NCBI GenBank assembly: GCA_037447655.1
Contig: JBBHKE010000102.1
Coordinates: 320,372 to 384,371, forward strand
Origin: Zygnema cylindricum
Lineage: Eukaryota > Streptophyta > Zygnematophyceae > Zygnematales > Zygnemataceae
Direction of reading: 5' to 3'
DNA length: 64,000 nt
This document shows, piece after piece, positions 11,176 through 21,821 of this stretch. The notes beneath the pieces are model-generated. The model was not told the DNA's origin, searched no databases, and was given only the letters and a program-made list of their open reading frames with translations. Position 1 is the first letter of the stretch; each line of letters begins with the position of its first letter. Made by a program: the position numbers and the translations under genes.

Positions 11176-11678
11176 CACCGCGCATCGTAATTAGAGTAAT
11201 GAAAAACTTAGAGTAAAAAAACTGAAAAAAACAATTAGAGTAATTAACGCTAATTTATGTGATAGAGCCTTTTCAACTATGAAGTTTACTCTAATTTATT
11301 TAAGTACTCTAATTTGGCACGCTAATATCCTCTACTGTAAATAAAGTACCCGTACAGAATTTGGCAAAACGTACAGTATATCGTCACTGTGACGTTTACA
11401 CTACGCGGTTTGTTATAACGCAGATACATGATAACGGCCTGTATATAATCATTATTTGTACTTTTTTACATAGTAAAGTACAATTTTGCACGGTCTGACA
11501 CCGTCCGTACTCCATACTATTTAAAACGAACCTATAATATAATTAAAAACGCTAATTAAACTTTACCTTAAATAGAATAATGAAAAAATTAGAATCGTTT
11601 ACTCTATTTGATGTGATAGAGTCGAAATTTCGAGCGACCAAATTAGAGTAATTTACTCTAATTACGATTCGCGCTGTA
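11174..11678. mobile_element. MITE 2, about 500 bp with TA flanks
   Basis: Left end TA-CACCGCGCATCGTAATTAG matches the reverse complement of the right end, TA-CAGCGCGAATCGTAATTAG (two mismatches). The interior is AT-rich with repeated AATTAGAGTAA and GCTAATTT words, without coding potential. It shares the TA at 11174-11175 with MITE 1. Confidence 0.65.
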
Positions 11679-11929
11679 CAGTACAGTACATCGCTAATGC
11701 TTATTAGTGTGGAAAAAAATTAGAGTAAACGCTAATTTGGTGTTAACAACGCTAATTTGTGATTTTGTGTCCAAAAAAAAAAAAAAAAAAACATTAATTT
11801 GGCACTCAACGCCAATTTGTGTGTCGACTTCGTAGGGTGTATGTTGAGCTGTCATCGATACTAGTTCAAGTTCAGGTGTACTATCCTGACAGCTTTCGCC
11901 GAAATATGTAGGACATGTGTCGCCCACTA

Positions 11930-12102
11930 AACCGTGAATCGTTATTAGCGTATTAAACGCTAATTCGGGTACCTTTTTTTTCAGATTCTCAAATAGAATT
12001 ATCCATACTGTTTTAAGAAAACCCTAATTCCTAAATAAAGTAAACGATTTCTTTGAAAAATTCAAAATTCCCAATTAGCGTTAATAACGATAATTATTCC
12101 TA
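11930..12102. mobile_element. probable MITE 3, diverged relative
   Basis: Starts ACCGTGAATCGTTATTAGCG after a TA. Ends near 12090-12102 with AGCGTTAATAACGATAATTA, roughly the inverse of the start. It is more diverged than MITEs 1 and 2, and its right border is uncertain. Confidence 0.4.
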
Positions 12103-12480
12103 TACACTAAAAAAACTCCTACGCTAAAAATAATTCAAAGTGTACCACACAATTTTCAACGTAAGAAACATTATTGTTGCCTCAATGCCATTCGGAGATG
12201 TTCTTATTGTTGTGATTCAAGAAATTTCCTATTCATCGTTTTTTGTGGAGGACAATTTTCTTATTTTGGCTTATGTTGTCCAAATCTTTTGGTTTTACTA
12301 TTGCAAAAAGTGTTTTTGTTTGCTCGGTTTCTCTTTACCAAATATGGCCTAACGCCATCTTCATTTTTCTCTTCTTCTCCATCTACAAGTTTCTCGTGTG
12401 TGCCTAACATGTTTCCTTATAAGGTAGTCGCTTAAGATTTTTAAAATCAAACTATTGAATTATTTCTATTAGTGGCGCAC
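12103..12480. other. unassigned sequence before solo LTR
   Basis: AT-rich, with a 70-codon hydrophobic frame at 12140-12352 that resembles nothing known to me and has no supporting context. Probably non-coding. Confidence 0.4.
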
Positions 12481-13473
12481 TGTTGAAATAAAAGGTATTT
12501 TCTAGGTTAGTTAAAAGATTTAAATAAGAGCAGGAAAAAGCAAAGGCAGCCTGCTTCTAGCTTCTCTCTCTAGCCCCCATACTTGTCGTAGTCACTGAAG
12601 GCTGGAGAGGAAGCTAGAGCCATGGCTGCCTATGCTCCTTCTACAGTCAGAAGGCACATCCTTGGTAAACTTACCAAAAGGATTGACAGACCTAGGATTT
12701 GATCCTGGTACCTACCATCCGTCAAAGTAGCCGTTAGTCTTACCCTGTAGTCTAAGACCAGTGCTGAAGTATAAAGGGTACGATAGCTACTTAAAGATGA
12801 CGAAAAAGAGAAGTAAGATTTACTGACAAACGGACCACAATCACACAGACACAGTTAAAAATAGAATTACACCAGAAATGTACTACTTGTATTTTTAGCG
12901 GCTATAAATTAAAACCGACATTAATCTAACGACGGAGAAAGAAGCCGGCATCGCGGAATGGTCGATTTGGCGGTTTTCGGTCACAACCACAACTGGTGAC
13001 ACGTGGCAGCATGACATTGGATGACAACATCACCGAGACATATTATGGCGAACCAAGATATGGCAAGAATCGTCTTTCTGGCCATATCGTACAATGGCCG
13101 TACAGAAAGTACTTTGGACTAAGTACCTTTCTGTACTGTACACTCAATTGATTGGTTCCGTACATCAGTAGGAGAGGGATTAGAGAAGGGTTTAGGACTT
13201 AGAAAATTAGAGGTAGCCGCCTCTCTCTTAGAGAGCTATTGTATAAAAGGGTCATCTTTGACCATTGATAATTAACTGCTCAGGGGAGCAAATTCAAGGA
13301 TTCTTTTTGTGGCAAACTCAGGGGAGTCAGCCCTTCCAAGGGGTGCAGTCTGGTCAGTCTGTATTCTGTCAGGGTGTCAGCAATATTCATACAAAGCTTA
13401 AAGAACTAAGGTTATCTTAGAGGCTTCTAGCAAGCTGCCTACTCCTAGTACCTATGGAGGTCTCAGAGTTGCA
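12481..13473 (+). mobile_element. solo LTR of copia family A, 993 bp
   Basis: Begins TGTTGAAATAAAAGG and ends ATGGAGGTCTCAGAGTTGCA. It is flanked by the exact 5-bp duplication CGCAC (12476-12480 and 13474-13478). It is diverged from, but collinear with, the 1049 bp LTRs of A1 and A2. It contains a G-box (CACGTG, 13000-13005) inside GTGACACGTGGCAG and a good TATA box (TATAAAA, 13242-13248). The last 20 bp carry the family's gag start codon. No internal region remains, so it is the product of LTR-LTR recombination. Confidence 0.9.
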
Positions 13474-13587
13474 CGCACTTGCTTGAGCCTTAGGTTTTTA
13501 ACTTGACTTGTTGTATTAGCAATTTTTGCCTCCCTTCACTTTTTTTCTCCATGTTTTCTTTCGCGATTTAGTAATGCAACTGCTTGC

Positions 13588-14636
13588 TGTAGAAACTAAT
13601 GGTTTTATTAGTATTTTCTAGGTCTGAAAAGAAATATAGAAGTCGAGGCAGTCTATCTCTAACTTCTCTCTCCAACTCTCAAACTTGTCGCAGTCACTGA
13701 GAAATTGGAGAGGAAGCTAGAGCCATGGCTACCTTGGCTATCCTGAGGTTTACGGGAATTTTATATTAGGGATTATATATTTAATTAAAAGGTGTTTGCC
13801 GGCGGCAGGATTTGATCATTGTACCTGCCGGCCGGCAAACTCAACGTAGCCGGTGGCCTTAGCCGTTTCATCTAGCGGTAGTGTTACATAGCATATAGTT
13901 TGATATTTATTTATATATGTATACAAGCGATAAACCATTTAACTAGAATTAATTACGGGATACATAGATCCAGTAATATGTAATGTACGACTTACGGTAC
14001 GGACATAAATCAGTACCGCGCATTTGTTTCGTAAATGAAACAAATACCGCGCATGTATTTATTACGGCTACGATTAAAGCCGAATTTAATCGGACGGCCG
14101 GGATTAGCGCCGAGATCGCGGAGGAAGATTTCGGCGGTTTATGGCCATCGCCACATCGGATGACGCGTGGCAAAATTCCGTTGGATTGTGGAAACTCCGG
14201 AGATTATGGCACCGAATCCGGATTTGACATGTGTCGACATTTTGGCCATGTCGTACAATGTCCGTACATAAAGTACACCGGCAGCTGTACTTTTGCGTAC
14301 GGAACCCAATTCTGATTGGTTCCGTACATCAGTAGATAGAGTCTGTGAGAGAGATAGGACTTAGAAAAATTAGAAGATAGGACCCTCTCTCCCAGAGAGC
14401 TTCTGTACAAAAGGTCAACTTTGACCCTCCATAACTTACTGCTCAGGGGAGCAAATTCAGAGATTCTTTTTGCTATCGACTCAGGGGAGTCTTCTCTTCA
14501 CAGGGGTGAAGTTGGTCAGAGTTTTTGTCTGCCAGGGTGGCAGTTATACTTGCTTAAACACAAAGGGGTCAGGATTATCCTAGAGGCTTCTTGGAAGCTG
14601 TCCACTCTGAGGACTTATGGAGGTCTCAGAGTTTCA
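13588..14636 (+). repeat. 5' LTR of A1
   Basis: Runs from TGTAGAAACTAATGG to GTCTCAGAGTTTCA. It carries a GC-rich hairpin (GCCGGCGGCAGG with CCTGCCGGCCGGC, about 13798-13839) and a TACAAAA where older copies have TATAAAA (14406-14412). The gag ATG (14617) lies in its last 20 bp. Confidence 0.95.
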
Positions 14637-15310
14637 AGTTATGGGCCCACCCTCTAGGGTGCCAATATTTAATGGAACTGGCTTCATATACTGGGAAAGT
14701 ATGATGATAGGAGCTCTATGCGAAAAAAGGTTTTGGGGGATAGTGAGTGGACGATTGGGGCGTCCATCAAGTCTTGGAATTCCTCCAGGGTTTAAAGGAA
14801 GCAGATTCACCAGGAAAGAGGATTCACCTTCAACGGAGGAAACAAAGGAAGGAGAGGTGGTGGACAAAGGCAAGGAGAAGGAGGCGAGGTTTAGCATTCA
14901 TGTCACCTATTCCGAGGAACGAGGAGAATGATATTGAAACCTGGGACTTCAACAATATGGCGGCAAAGCACTTCATCCTACGCCATCTCACTCAAGGACT
15001 TGCATGTCCTCATTTGCAGGTAGAGAGGGCATCCGATCTTTGGATGGCTCTCATAGAGATGTACCGAAGTGGTACGATTCAGCAACAACAGTTGGCTGAT
15101 CAGAAAGTTAAGGAGTATGTATACAAAGGGGGAAATATGTTGGATTTTTGCAATGAGCTTGCTACACTCTTCATGGAGCTAGAGAGTGCGGGTAAAGTTT
15201 TTAGTGAAAAAGAAAAAGTTAACTGTTTACTAATGAAGTTACCTGATGAGTTCGAGAACATAGTCAACCGTGTGCAGGACTTGCCGGACTCAAGGTAGAT
15301 ATGGAACTCA
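14617..15310 (+). pseudogene. A1 gag, frameshifted and with a nonsense codon
   Basis: Starts MEVSEFQVMGPPSR as in A2, but a net 17-bp loss near 14893 changes frame. The second frame (about 14900-15298) holds the copia gag core (ASDLWMALIEMY, then LLMKLPDEFENIV) and stops at TAG 15296-15298 where A2 has TGG. The product cannot be made as one protein without suppression. Confidence 0.85.
14637..14651 (+). other. primer-binding site for half initiator tRNA-Met (A1)
   Basis: AGTTATGGGCCCACC starts at the first base after the LTR. It complements the anticodon arm of plant initiator tRNA-Met (GGUGGGCCCAUAACC) at 14 of 15 positions, with one G-to-A change at its second gag-codon border. Copia-type hemiviruses prime from a cleaved initiator tRNA in this way. 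Confidence 0.8.
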
Positions 15311-18300
15311 GTGGTAGGGATGATTCTCGTTCGAGAGAATACGATTGAGATCCGAAGGGGAGGAAAGAGTGGCCAAGCCTTGGCAACAGCGACCGATTGG
15401 AGGAACAAGGATTCCCGGAAACCAGTCAGAAACTATGGGGGTAGGGAGCGGGAAAAACAGGTTGGCGAGTTCGAACCAAGGGCTCCCAAAGGTTTATGTC
15501 ATTTTTGTAAGAAACCTGGGCACTATATGGCAGAGTGCACCAAGCTAACCGAGCTTCGGTTAAAGGAGGGGCAGACCGGTGGTACCCCGAGAGGAAAGAA
15601 AAAGGCCCTTGTCACACAGGTACTTGAGGCGGAATCCGAGGACGAGGACGATGAGCTCCTTTTGGATGAGGAGTTGGAGGCGAAAACTGAGGTTGAAATT
15701 CCACGAAGGCAGAAATGTGCTTACGGTGGATTGAAAGGTGAAGCAGGCTGGATTATAGATTCAGGTGCCTCAATGCACATGTGTAAGGATAGACACCTGT
15801 TCACTAAGATAAGAAAGATTCCCACCGTAGAGATAGAGTACGGGGATGGGAGGATAGTCACCACTACTCTTGTAGGATCGGTAGATCTGAAAGTGTTAGT
15901 TGAAGGAAAGACATCCATATTAACATTCTCCGATGTATTGTTTATTCCGGAGCTGAACAAAAACCTTATCTCTACATCAGTATTAGATGATAAGGGTTTT
16001 TTCACTAGCACTAGGGAAGGAGTCTTTACTGCTAGTTTTGAGGAGGATGTCTATTTCATTGCTGAGAAAGGTAGCCATGGGATGTTTAGGCTGATCTTAA
16101 GTAATGAAACGAAGAAACTTTATTATGCTGGTGTTCATGATATTATGATGTGGCATAAGAGGCTTGGGCATGTGAATCTAGATAAGTTAAGAGAGATGAA
16201 AAAGATGGGAGTGGTGGAAGGGATTCAGTTCAGTGAGAGTGATGATATAAGTGATTGTAGTGGGTGTGCTCAAGGTAAAGCACACAGATTACCCTTTCCA
16301 AAAACAGCCACCTACAAGGGAGAAAAACTTCTAGATCTAGTACACACAGATATTTGGGGACCGGCTAGAGTGCCCTCACCGGGGGGGAAGAGATTTATGA
16401 TGACTATAACTGATGATTGGTCTCGGTATTCCCGAGTATATTTTTTGAAAAACAAGTCAGAAGCTGAGGACTGTTTTAGACAATATAAAGCATGGAGCGA
16501 AAAACTCCATGAAACTCCAATCAAGAGAGTAAGGAGTGACAATGGTGGAGAGTATACTTCTAACCAGTTTGAGGATTTTTTGAGGGAAGATGGGGTTCAA
16601 CACCAAAAGACAGTGCCAGAAAATCCTGAACAGAATGGGGTAGCTGAAAGGTTAAATAGAACACTAAGTGATAGTGCTAGAAGTATGCTGTCGGATAAGA
16701 AGATAGGAAAAAGGTTTTGGGCAGAAGCAATGAACTGTGCTAATTACCTCAAAAATAGAGTTCTTACTTCAGCTATAAAAGATCAAACACCTTATGAGAG
16801 ATGGACAGGCCGGAAACCAGACTTATCTCATTTAAAGGTTTTCGGCAGTCAAGTATTCAGTCTAGATACTGATCGGTCCAATTGGAAGCTAGATCCTAAA
16901 GGAAAACCGGGATACTTATTAGGATATGATGAGGATGTTAAAGGATATAGAGTTTATGATCTAAAAAGAGAAGATATAATCTTAGTAAAGCATCTAGTAG
17001 TTATGGATGAAGGAAAGTCTGTGGATCCCTTCAAATATACAAAGTCAGTAAAAATCAGATTTGAGTCAGAAAATTCCGATGACTTTGAGCTCCCTAACTA
17101 TCCAGGTTTTAGAGACGATGACATTCTTGCAGGTACAAATCAGACCGAAAAGGACTCGGCTGTGGAAACTCCAGTGACAACTCTACCCGAAGCGGAAGAC
17201 GTGGTGGAAATTGATTCGGAATCAAGGGATAGGGGAGAAGCCGAGTTTGTTCGAAAGAATCCACGAGAACCATCTATTCCGGCCTCAGATTTTGAGGGAG
17301 GGAGGAGAAGTAGCAAAAGACTGCAAGAAAAACAGGTTAATAACAAGGTAACTAAACTATCTCATCAAGATGAACCTCAAACTTATCGAGAGGCGATGAC
17401 TTGTCCAGAAAGAAACCGGTGGAAGGCAGCCATCAATGAGGAGATGGCCTCAATTATGGCAGCCGATACTTGGGAGCTGGTGGACTGTCCACCTAACCGA
17501 AAACCAATCGGTTGTAAGTGGGTTTTCAAACTGAAACTGAACCCAGATAACACAATCGAGCGCTACAAGGCCAGATTAGTGGCAAAGGGATTTACACAAA
17601 AGGAAGGAATTGACTACGAGGAAACCTTTGCCCCGGTGGTCAGATTTCCCTCGGTCCGCATACTTCTCAGTTTAGCAGCGGCGGAAGACATGGAAGTGCA
17701 CCAGATGGACATCAAAACAGCCTTTTTGCATGGAGAATTAGAAGAGGAGATCTTCATGCGACAACCCGAAGGGTTTGTGGAAGAAGGAGAGGAGAGTAAG
17801 GTATGCCGGCTGATTAAATCTCTTTATGGTTTGAAACAGGCGCCCCGACAGTGGAATAAGAAGCTTGATGAGTTTCTTACCGGTCTAGGATATATTCGGA
17901 TCAGCTCAGATCACTCAATCTATGTTTTCGAAGATGAGGAAGGTTTTATATTTATTGCAATTTATGTTGATGATTTGCTTGTTTTAAGTAAATCAATGGA
18001 AAAAATTAATAAACTGAAAACCGATCTTAAGGGGAGATTTGAAATGAAGGATATGGGGGAAGCAAAATATATTTTGGGAATTCAAGTAGAGAGAGACCGA
18101 AAAAGAAAAATTATAAGATTGACTCAAAAGGAAGCAATAGGAAACATGCTTGAAAAATTTCAAATGGATAAAGCTAATAGTTGCACAACTCCAATGGAAT
18201 TGAAGAAGGGAAGTGAGGGGAGTGAGGAAGAACGAGTCATAGTCTTAGACGAGGAATTATCTCCTGAAGAACAGAAGTTCATGCAGACTATTCCTTACAG

Positions 18301-18958
18301 GCAAGTAGTGGGAAGTCTAATCTATTTTATGAATTGTACCCGGCCGGATTTAGCTGCAGCTGTAGGAGTGCTGAGTAGAAGTCTAAATGCTCCCACTAAG
18401 AAGGATTGGGAGGCAGCTAAGAGAGTCCTTAGATACTTGATAGGAACTAGAGATCTATGGTTGCATTTGGGTGGGGAGAATACTGACATCACTACTTGGA
18501 GTGATGCCAGTTATGGTGATGCTCCGATGAGGAGATGTACTTCTGGATATGTATTATATGTGGGTGATGGGGCTTGCTGTTGGAGTAGCAAACAGCAAAA
18601 GGTTATTGCTCAGTCCACCATGGAGGCTGAGTATATGGCCTCTTGCTCTGCTGTAAAAGAATTGATGTGGGTCAAGTCTTTGCTTGGTGAGCTTGGTCAC
18701 CTTAAGAGTGGTGTGCAGAAAATATTTTGTGATAATCAGGCAGCAATCGCTATTTCTGCCAATCCTAAACACCATTTTAAAGCCAAACACATGGACATCA
18801 GACTCAGCTTTGTTAGAGAGAAAGTAGAAAACAAAATAATCAGTTTAGAGTACAGACCAGATAGTGAGATGGTAGCAGATATGATGACCAAACCTGTGCC
18901 TTCCCCTAAGCTAATTTTTTGCAGGGAGAAGTGTGGTCTGAAATTAAAGATTGACTAG
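15311..18958 (+). CDS. A1 pol: zinc knuckle, protease, integrase, RT, RNase H
   Basis: A 1215-residue open frame in phase with the upstream gag after the TAG. It begins with an intact CCHC zinc knuckle (CHFCKKPGHYMAEC, residues about 63-76). It continues with the aspartic protease motif DSGAS, the integrase zinc region and DDE core (HTDIWGP, SDNGGEY, GVAERLNRT), the RT with YVDDLLVLSK, and RNase H (WSDAS, MEAEY, CDNQAA). Polyprotein processing makes cDNA and integrates it. All catalytic residues are present, so this copy lost only its gag entry. It is nearly identical to A2 pol. Confidence 0.95.
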   Translation: MVGMILVRENTIEIRRGGKSGQALATATDWRNKDSRKPVRNYGGREREKQVGEFEPRAPKGLCHFCKKPGHYMAECTKLTELRLKEGQTGGTPRGKKKALVTQVLEAESEDEDDELLLDEELEAKTEVEIPRRQKCAYGGLKGEAGWIIDSGASMHMCKDRHLFTKIRKIPTVEIEYGDGRIVTTTLVGSVDLKVLVEGKTSILTFSDVLFIPELNKNLISTSVLDDKGFFTSTREGVFTASFEEDVYFIAEKGSHGMFRLILSNETKKLYYAGVHDIMMWHKRLGHVNLDKLREMKKMGVVEGIQFSESDDISDCSGCAQGKAHRLPFPKTATYKGEKLLDLVHTDIWGPARVPSPGGKRFMMTITDDWSRYSRVYFLKNKSEAEDCFRQYKAWSEKLHETPIKRVRSDNGGEYTSNQFEDFLREDGVQHQKTVPENPEQNGVAERLNRTLSDSARSMLSDKKIGKRFWAEAMNCANYLKNRVLTSAIKDQTPYERWTGRKPDLSHLKVFGSQVFSLDTDRSNWKLDPKGKPGYLLGYDEDVKGYRVYDLKREDIILVKHLVVMDEGKSVDPFKYTKSVKIRFESENSDDFELPNYPGFRDDDILAGTNQTEKDSAVETPVTTLPEAEDVVEIDSESRDRGEAEFVRKNPREPSIPASDFEGGRRSSKRLQEKQVNNKVTKLSHQDEPQTYREAMTCPERNRWKAAINEEMASIMAADTWELVDCPPNRKPIGCKWVFKLKLNPDNTIERYKARLVAKGFTQKEGIDYEETFAPVVRFPSVRILLSLAAAEDMEVHQMDIKTAFLHGELEEEIFMRQPEGFVEEGEESKVCRLIKSLYGLKQAPRQWNKKLDEFLTGLGYIRISSDHSIYVFEDEEGFIFIAIYVDDLLVLSKSMEKINKLKTDLKGRFEMKDMGEAKYILGIQVERDRKRKIIRLTQKEAIGNMLEKFQMDKANSCTTPMELKKGSEGSEEERVIVLDEELSPEEQKFMQTIPYRQVVGSLIYFMNCTRPDLAAAVGVLSRSLNAPTKKDWEAAKRVLRYLIGTRDLWLHLGGENTDITTWSDASYGDAPMRRCTSGYVLYVGDGACCWSSKQQKVIAQSTMEAEYMASCSAVKELMWVKSLLGELGHLKSGVQKIFCDNQAAIAISANPKHHFKAKHMDIRLSFVREKVENKIISLEYRPDSEMVADMMTKPVPSPKLIFCREKCGLKLKID

Positions 18959-18971
18959 AAAATAAGGGGAG

Positions 18972-20020
18972 TGTAGAAACTAATGGTTTTATTAGTATTT
19001 TCTAGGTCTGAAAAGAAATATAGAAGTCGAGGCAGTCTATCTCTAACTTCTCTCTCCAACTCTCAAACTTGTCGCAGTCACTGAGAAATTGGAGAGGAAG
19101 CTAGAGCCATGGCTACCTTGGCTATCCTGAGGTTTACGGGAATTTTATATTAGGGTTTATATATTTAATTAAAAGGTGTTTGCCGGCGGCAGGATTTGAT
19201 CATTGTACCTGCCGGCCGGCAAACTCAACGTAGCCGGTGGCCTTAGCCGTTTCATCTAGCGGTAGTGTTACATAGCATATAGTTTGATATTTATTTATAT
19301 ATGTATACAAGCGATAAACCATTTAACTAGAATTAATTACGGGATACATAGATCCAGTAATATGTAATGTACGACTTACGGTACGGACATAAATCAGTAC
19401 CGCGCATTTGTTTCGTAAATGAAACAAATACCGCGCATGTATTTATTACGGCTACGATTAAAGCCGAATTTAATCGGACGGCCGGGATTAGCGCCGAGAT
19501 CGCGGAGGAAGATTTCGGCGGTTTATGGCCATCGCCACATTGGATGACGCGTGGCAAAATTCCGTTGGATTGTGGAAACTCCGGAGATTATGGCACCGAA
19601 TCCGGATTTGACATGTGTCGACATTTTGGCCATGTCGTACAATGTCCGTACATAAAGTACACCGGCAGCTGTACTTTTGCGTACGGAACCCAATTCTGAT
19701 TGGTTCCGTACATCAGTAGATAGAGTCTGTGAGAGAGATAGGACTTAGAAAAATTAGAAGATAGGACCCTCTCTCCCAGAGAGCTTCTGTACAAAAGGTC
19801 AACTTTGACCCTCCATAACTTACTGCTCAGGGGAGCAAATTCAGAGATTCTTTTTGCTATCGACTCAGGGGAGTCTTCTCTTCACAGGGGTGAAGTTGGT
19901 CAGAGTTTTTGTCTGCCAGGGTGGCAGTTATATTTGCTTAAACACAAAGGGGTCAGGATTATCCTAGAGGCTTCTTGGAAGCTGTCCACTCTGAGGACTT
20001 ATGGAGGTCTCAGAGTTTCA
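18972..20020 (+). repeat. 3' LTR of A1
   Basis: 1049 bp, preceded by the polypurine tract AATAAGGGGAG (18961-18971). It ends in the same ATG-containing sequence as the 5' LTR, so a reading frame from 20001 runs 66 codons into flanking DNA. Confidence 0.95.
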
Positions 20021-20025
20021 CTTGC

Positions 20026-21340
20026 CACTCACTTCGCACTTGTGGAAACCGTGTTATATTTATGATCAACATATATATAAGGAGGGCTTATATTTGCTCA
20101 ATTGCTTGTACATTGGGGAGGGAACAACAATGCAAGATATGGTTTGGGATGTAATAGCTAATGTCAAAAGGGAAGGAACATACATACAGGTCCACTAAAT
20201 CGTATAAGGTCAACTAAATCGCATACAGGTCCACATCTACGAACGACCACCACCACTACCCAAAAAAAAACACACTTTAACATGATCAAATCACCTTATA
20301 TTTTTGTTCCCATGAAGAGTGTATTACTACTGTCAAAAGAAAAAATACAAAATATAAAATCTGTTTTTTTGATTAAAAATTATAGACCTTTGGGTAACGT
20401 GTTGAAAACCTTGAATATGTGATATCTGTGAGCGCGCGAGGCGGTGTCTTTAAGTCCGCGCGACCCAAAACAAGATGTCCCTTATGACCACGACCCATGT
20501 TCCCATGTGCCGTCGGTGCAAAATTGATGTTTCAACATACATCACAGAAGAAAAAAAAGAAAAGGTACGCGTGTGCCATCTCGCCTAAATTGATGTCTAA
20601 AAATACATATCAAATGAAAAATAACGAAAAATTGTAATTAGTAAAAAACGGTTATTATTGAGGGATATATTATTATTGTTGTTGATTTAACATCGCAAGA
20701 GCAAAAAAAGAAAAGGTACGGGTGTGCCATCCCGACCAAATTGAAAATTAAAAATACATATCAAATGAAAGATTACGAAATATTGTGATTTGTAAGAAAC
20801 GGTTATTAATAGAGGGATACATTATTATTGTTATTCATTTACAATTCACATTACATGCGAGTACGCTGCGAAGTCATGAAATATACAAGCAGTAATAATA
20901 TATCATTGCATTTTTTTGTTTTAAAAAGGGGTTATTTTATGAAAGCGGCACAAAATGTGTAGATGTCAGTAGCATACATTACTTCACTATTGCAGTTTGA
21001 AAGAGTTTATGATGCGTATCTGAATCTAACGCAACACCCTATGGTTGTTGTTGCAAATTTTGTAGACGTGGGTACGCATATTCAAGGTGAACAAGAACTC
21101 ACAATATGTGATCTGGCAATGTACGAACCGACAAGAAATGAATCAACAATATATGAACCTAGAGGAAATGAATCGCCAAAGTACAAACCAACAATATATA
21201 AATCGCTAATTTATAAACCAACAATATATGCACCTGAAATATATGAACCAACAATATATGAACGGACAACAAGAAAGAGGGAGAGAGGAGAGATATAAGA
21301 GGAAGAGGGAGAGAGAGAGGGAAAGGGGAGAGACAACAAG
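20026..21340. other. unassigned sequence with a 150-bp tandem pair
   Basis: Two tandem copies of a 150 bp unit (about 20551-20700 and 20701-20850) each start AAAAGAAAAGGTACG and end with ATTATTATTGTT. 21121-21280 is a minisatellite whose frame (20963-21298) encodes repeated YEPTI/YKPTI motifs. A GA tract lies at 21285-21335. No gene is recognised. Confidence 0.6.
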
Positions 21341-21821
21341 TGTAATAGGGCAAGGTGAACTACAGCACACCCCAATGCACAGCGGAAGGCTCCAAGGATC
21401 TCCTCGTAGCAACAACAAGAGTACACAGCAATCACAGATACAAGGTTGCGCTTTATTGACCAGGGAAAAATTACAAAGGAAACGATCACTACGAAGGTAT
21501 ACTCAAAGAGTCTGCGTGTTGAGAAGGTCTACTTTCCTATTTAAACTATCCATCCGCTAGTCAACCTTGTACTATATAGATATACACATGGACCTTCACC
21601 GTCAACCGAGATCTATCCAAACTATCCTTTTAGAACTATGCAGTTCAATCTACATTCTGCGGCGTTGCTATGTTGCTACGCTGCGTTGCTATACAACGCT
21701 GCTAAGTTGCTAAGTTGCTCCACTTCGCTACTCTGGCTTAGCAGCTACGCTGCTCTAGGACTGCAACCACAACAGCCTCGCCTCTAAGAATATTGTAAAC
21801 TTTTCCTGTAACGCTATTACA
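21341..21821 (-). repeat. probable 3' LTR of gypsy element G1, 481 bp
   Basis: On the minus strand it runs TGTAATAGCG to CCCTATTACA, with matching TGTAAT/ATTACA ends. It is preceded by a purine tract (AGTGGGAGGCA). It contains TATA-like sequence and an AATAAA-type signal (CAATAAAGC). It follows directly on the tail of the G1 polyprotein. The matching 5' LTR was not found to the right of 38.2 kb, so assignment to G1 rests on position and orientation. Confidence 0.55.

Larger units (their letters stand above)
13588..20020 (+). mobile_element. copia element A1 (complete, defective)
   Basis: Complete Ty1/copia element of 6433 bp with two 1049 bp LTRs and the exact target duplication CTTGC (13583-13587, 20021-20025). 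It inserted 115 bp downstream of the solo LTR. By eye the two LTRs differ at only about three positions, so insertion is recent. Even so, the coding frame is broken by a 17-bp net deletion near 14893 and a TAG at 15296-15298. Internal order is primer site, gag, protease, integrase, RT, RNase H, polypurine tract, as in copia. Confidence 0.95.

Noticed and set aside
13798-13900. Functional tRNA gene in the LTR (minus strand)
   Set aside because: A- and B-box-like words are present, but acceptor stems do not pair. Kept only as a tRNA-like finding.
13983-14315. 110-codon frames conserved in every family A LTR (also at 19367, 31449, 36850)
   Set aside because: Conservation reflects LTR duplication. 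The frame overlaps promoter sequence and has no recognised domain.
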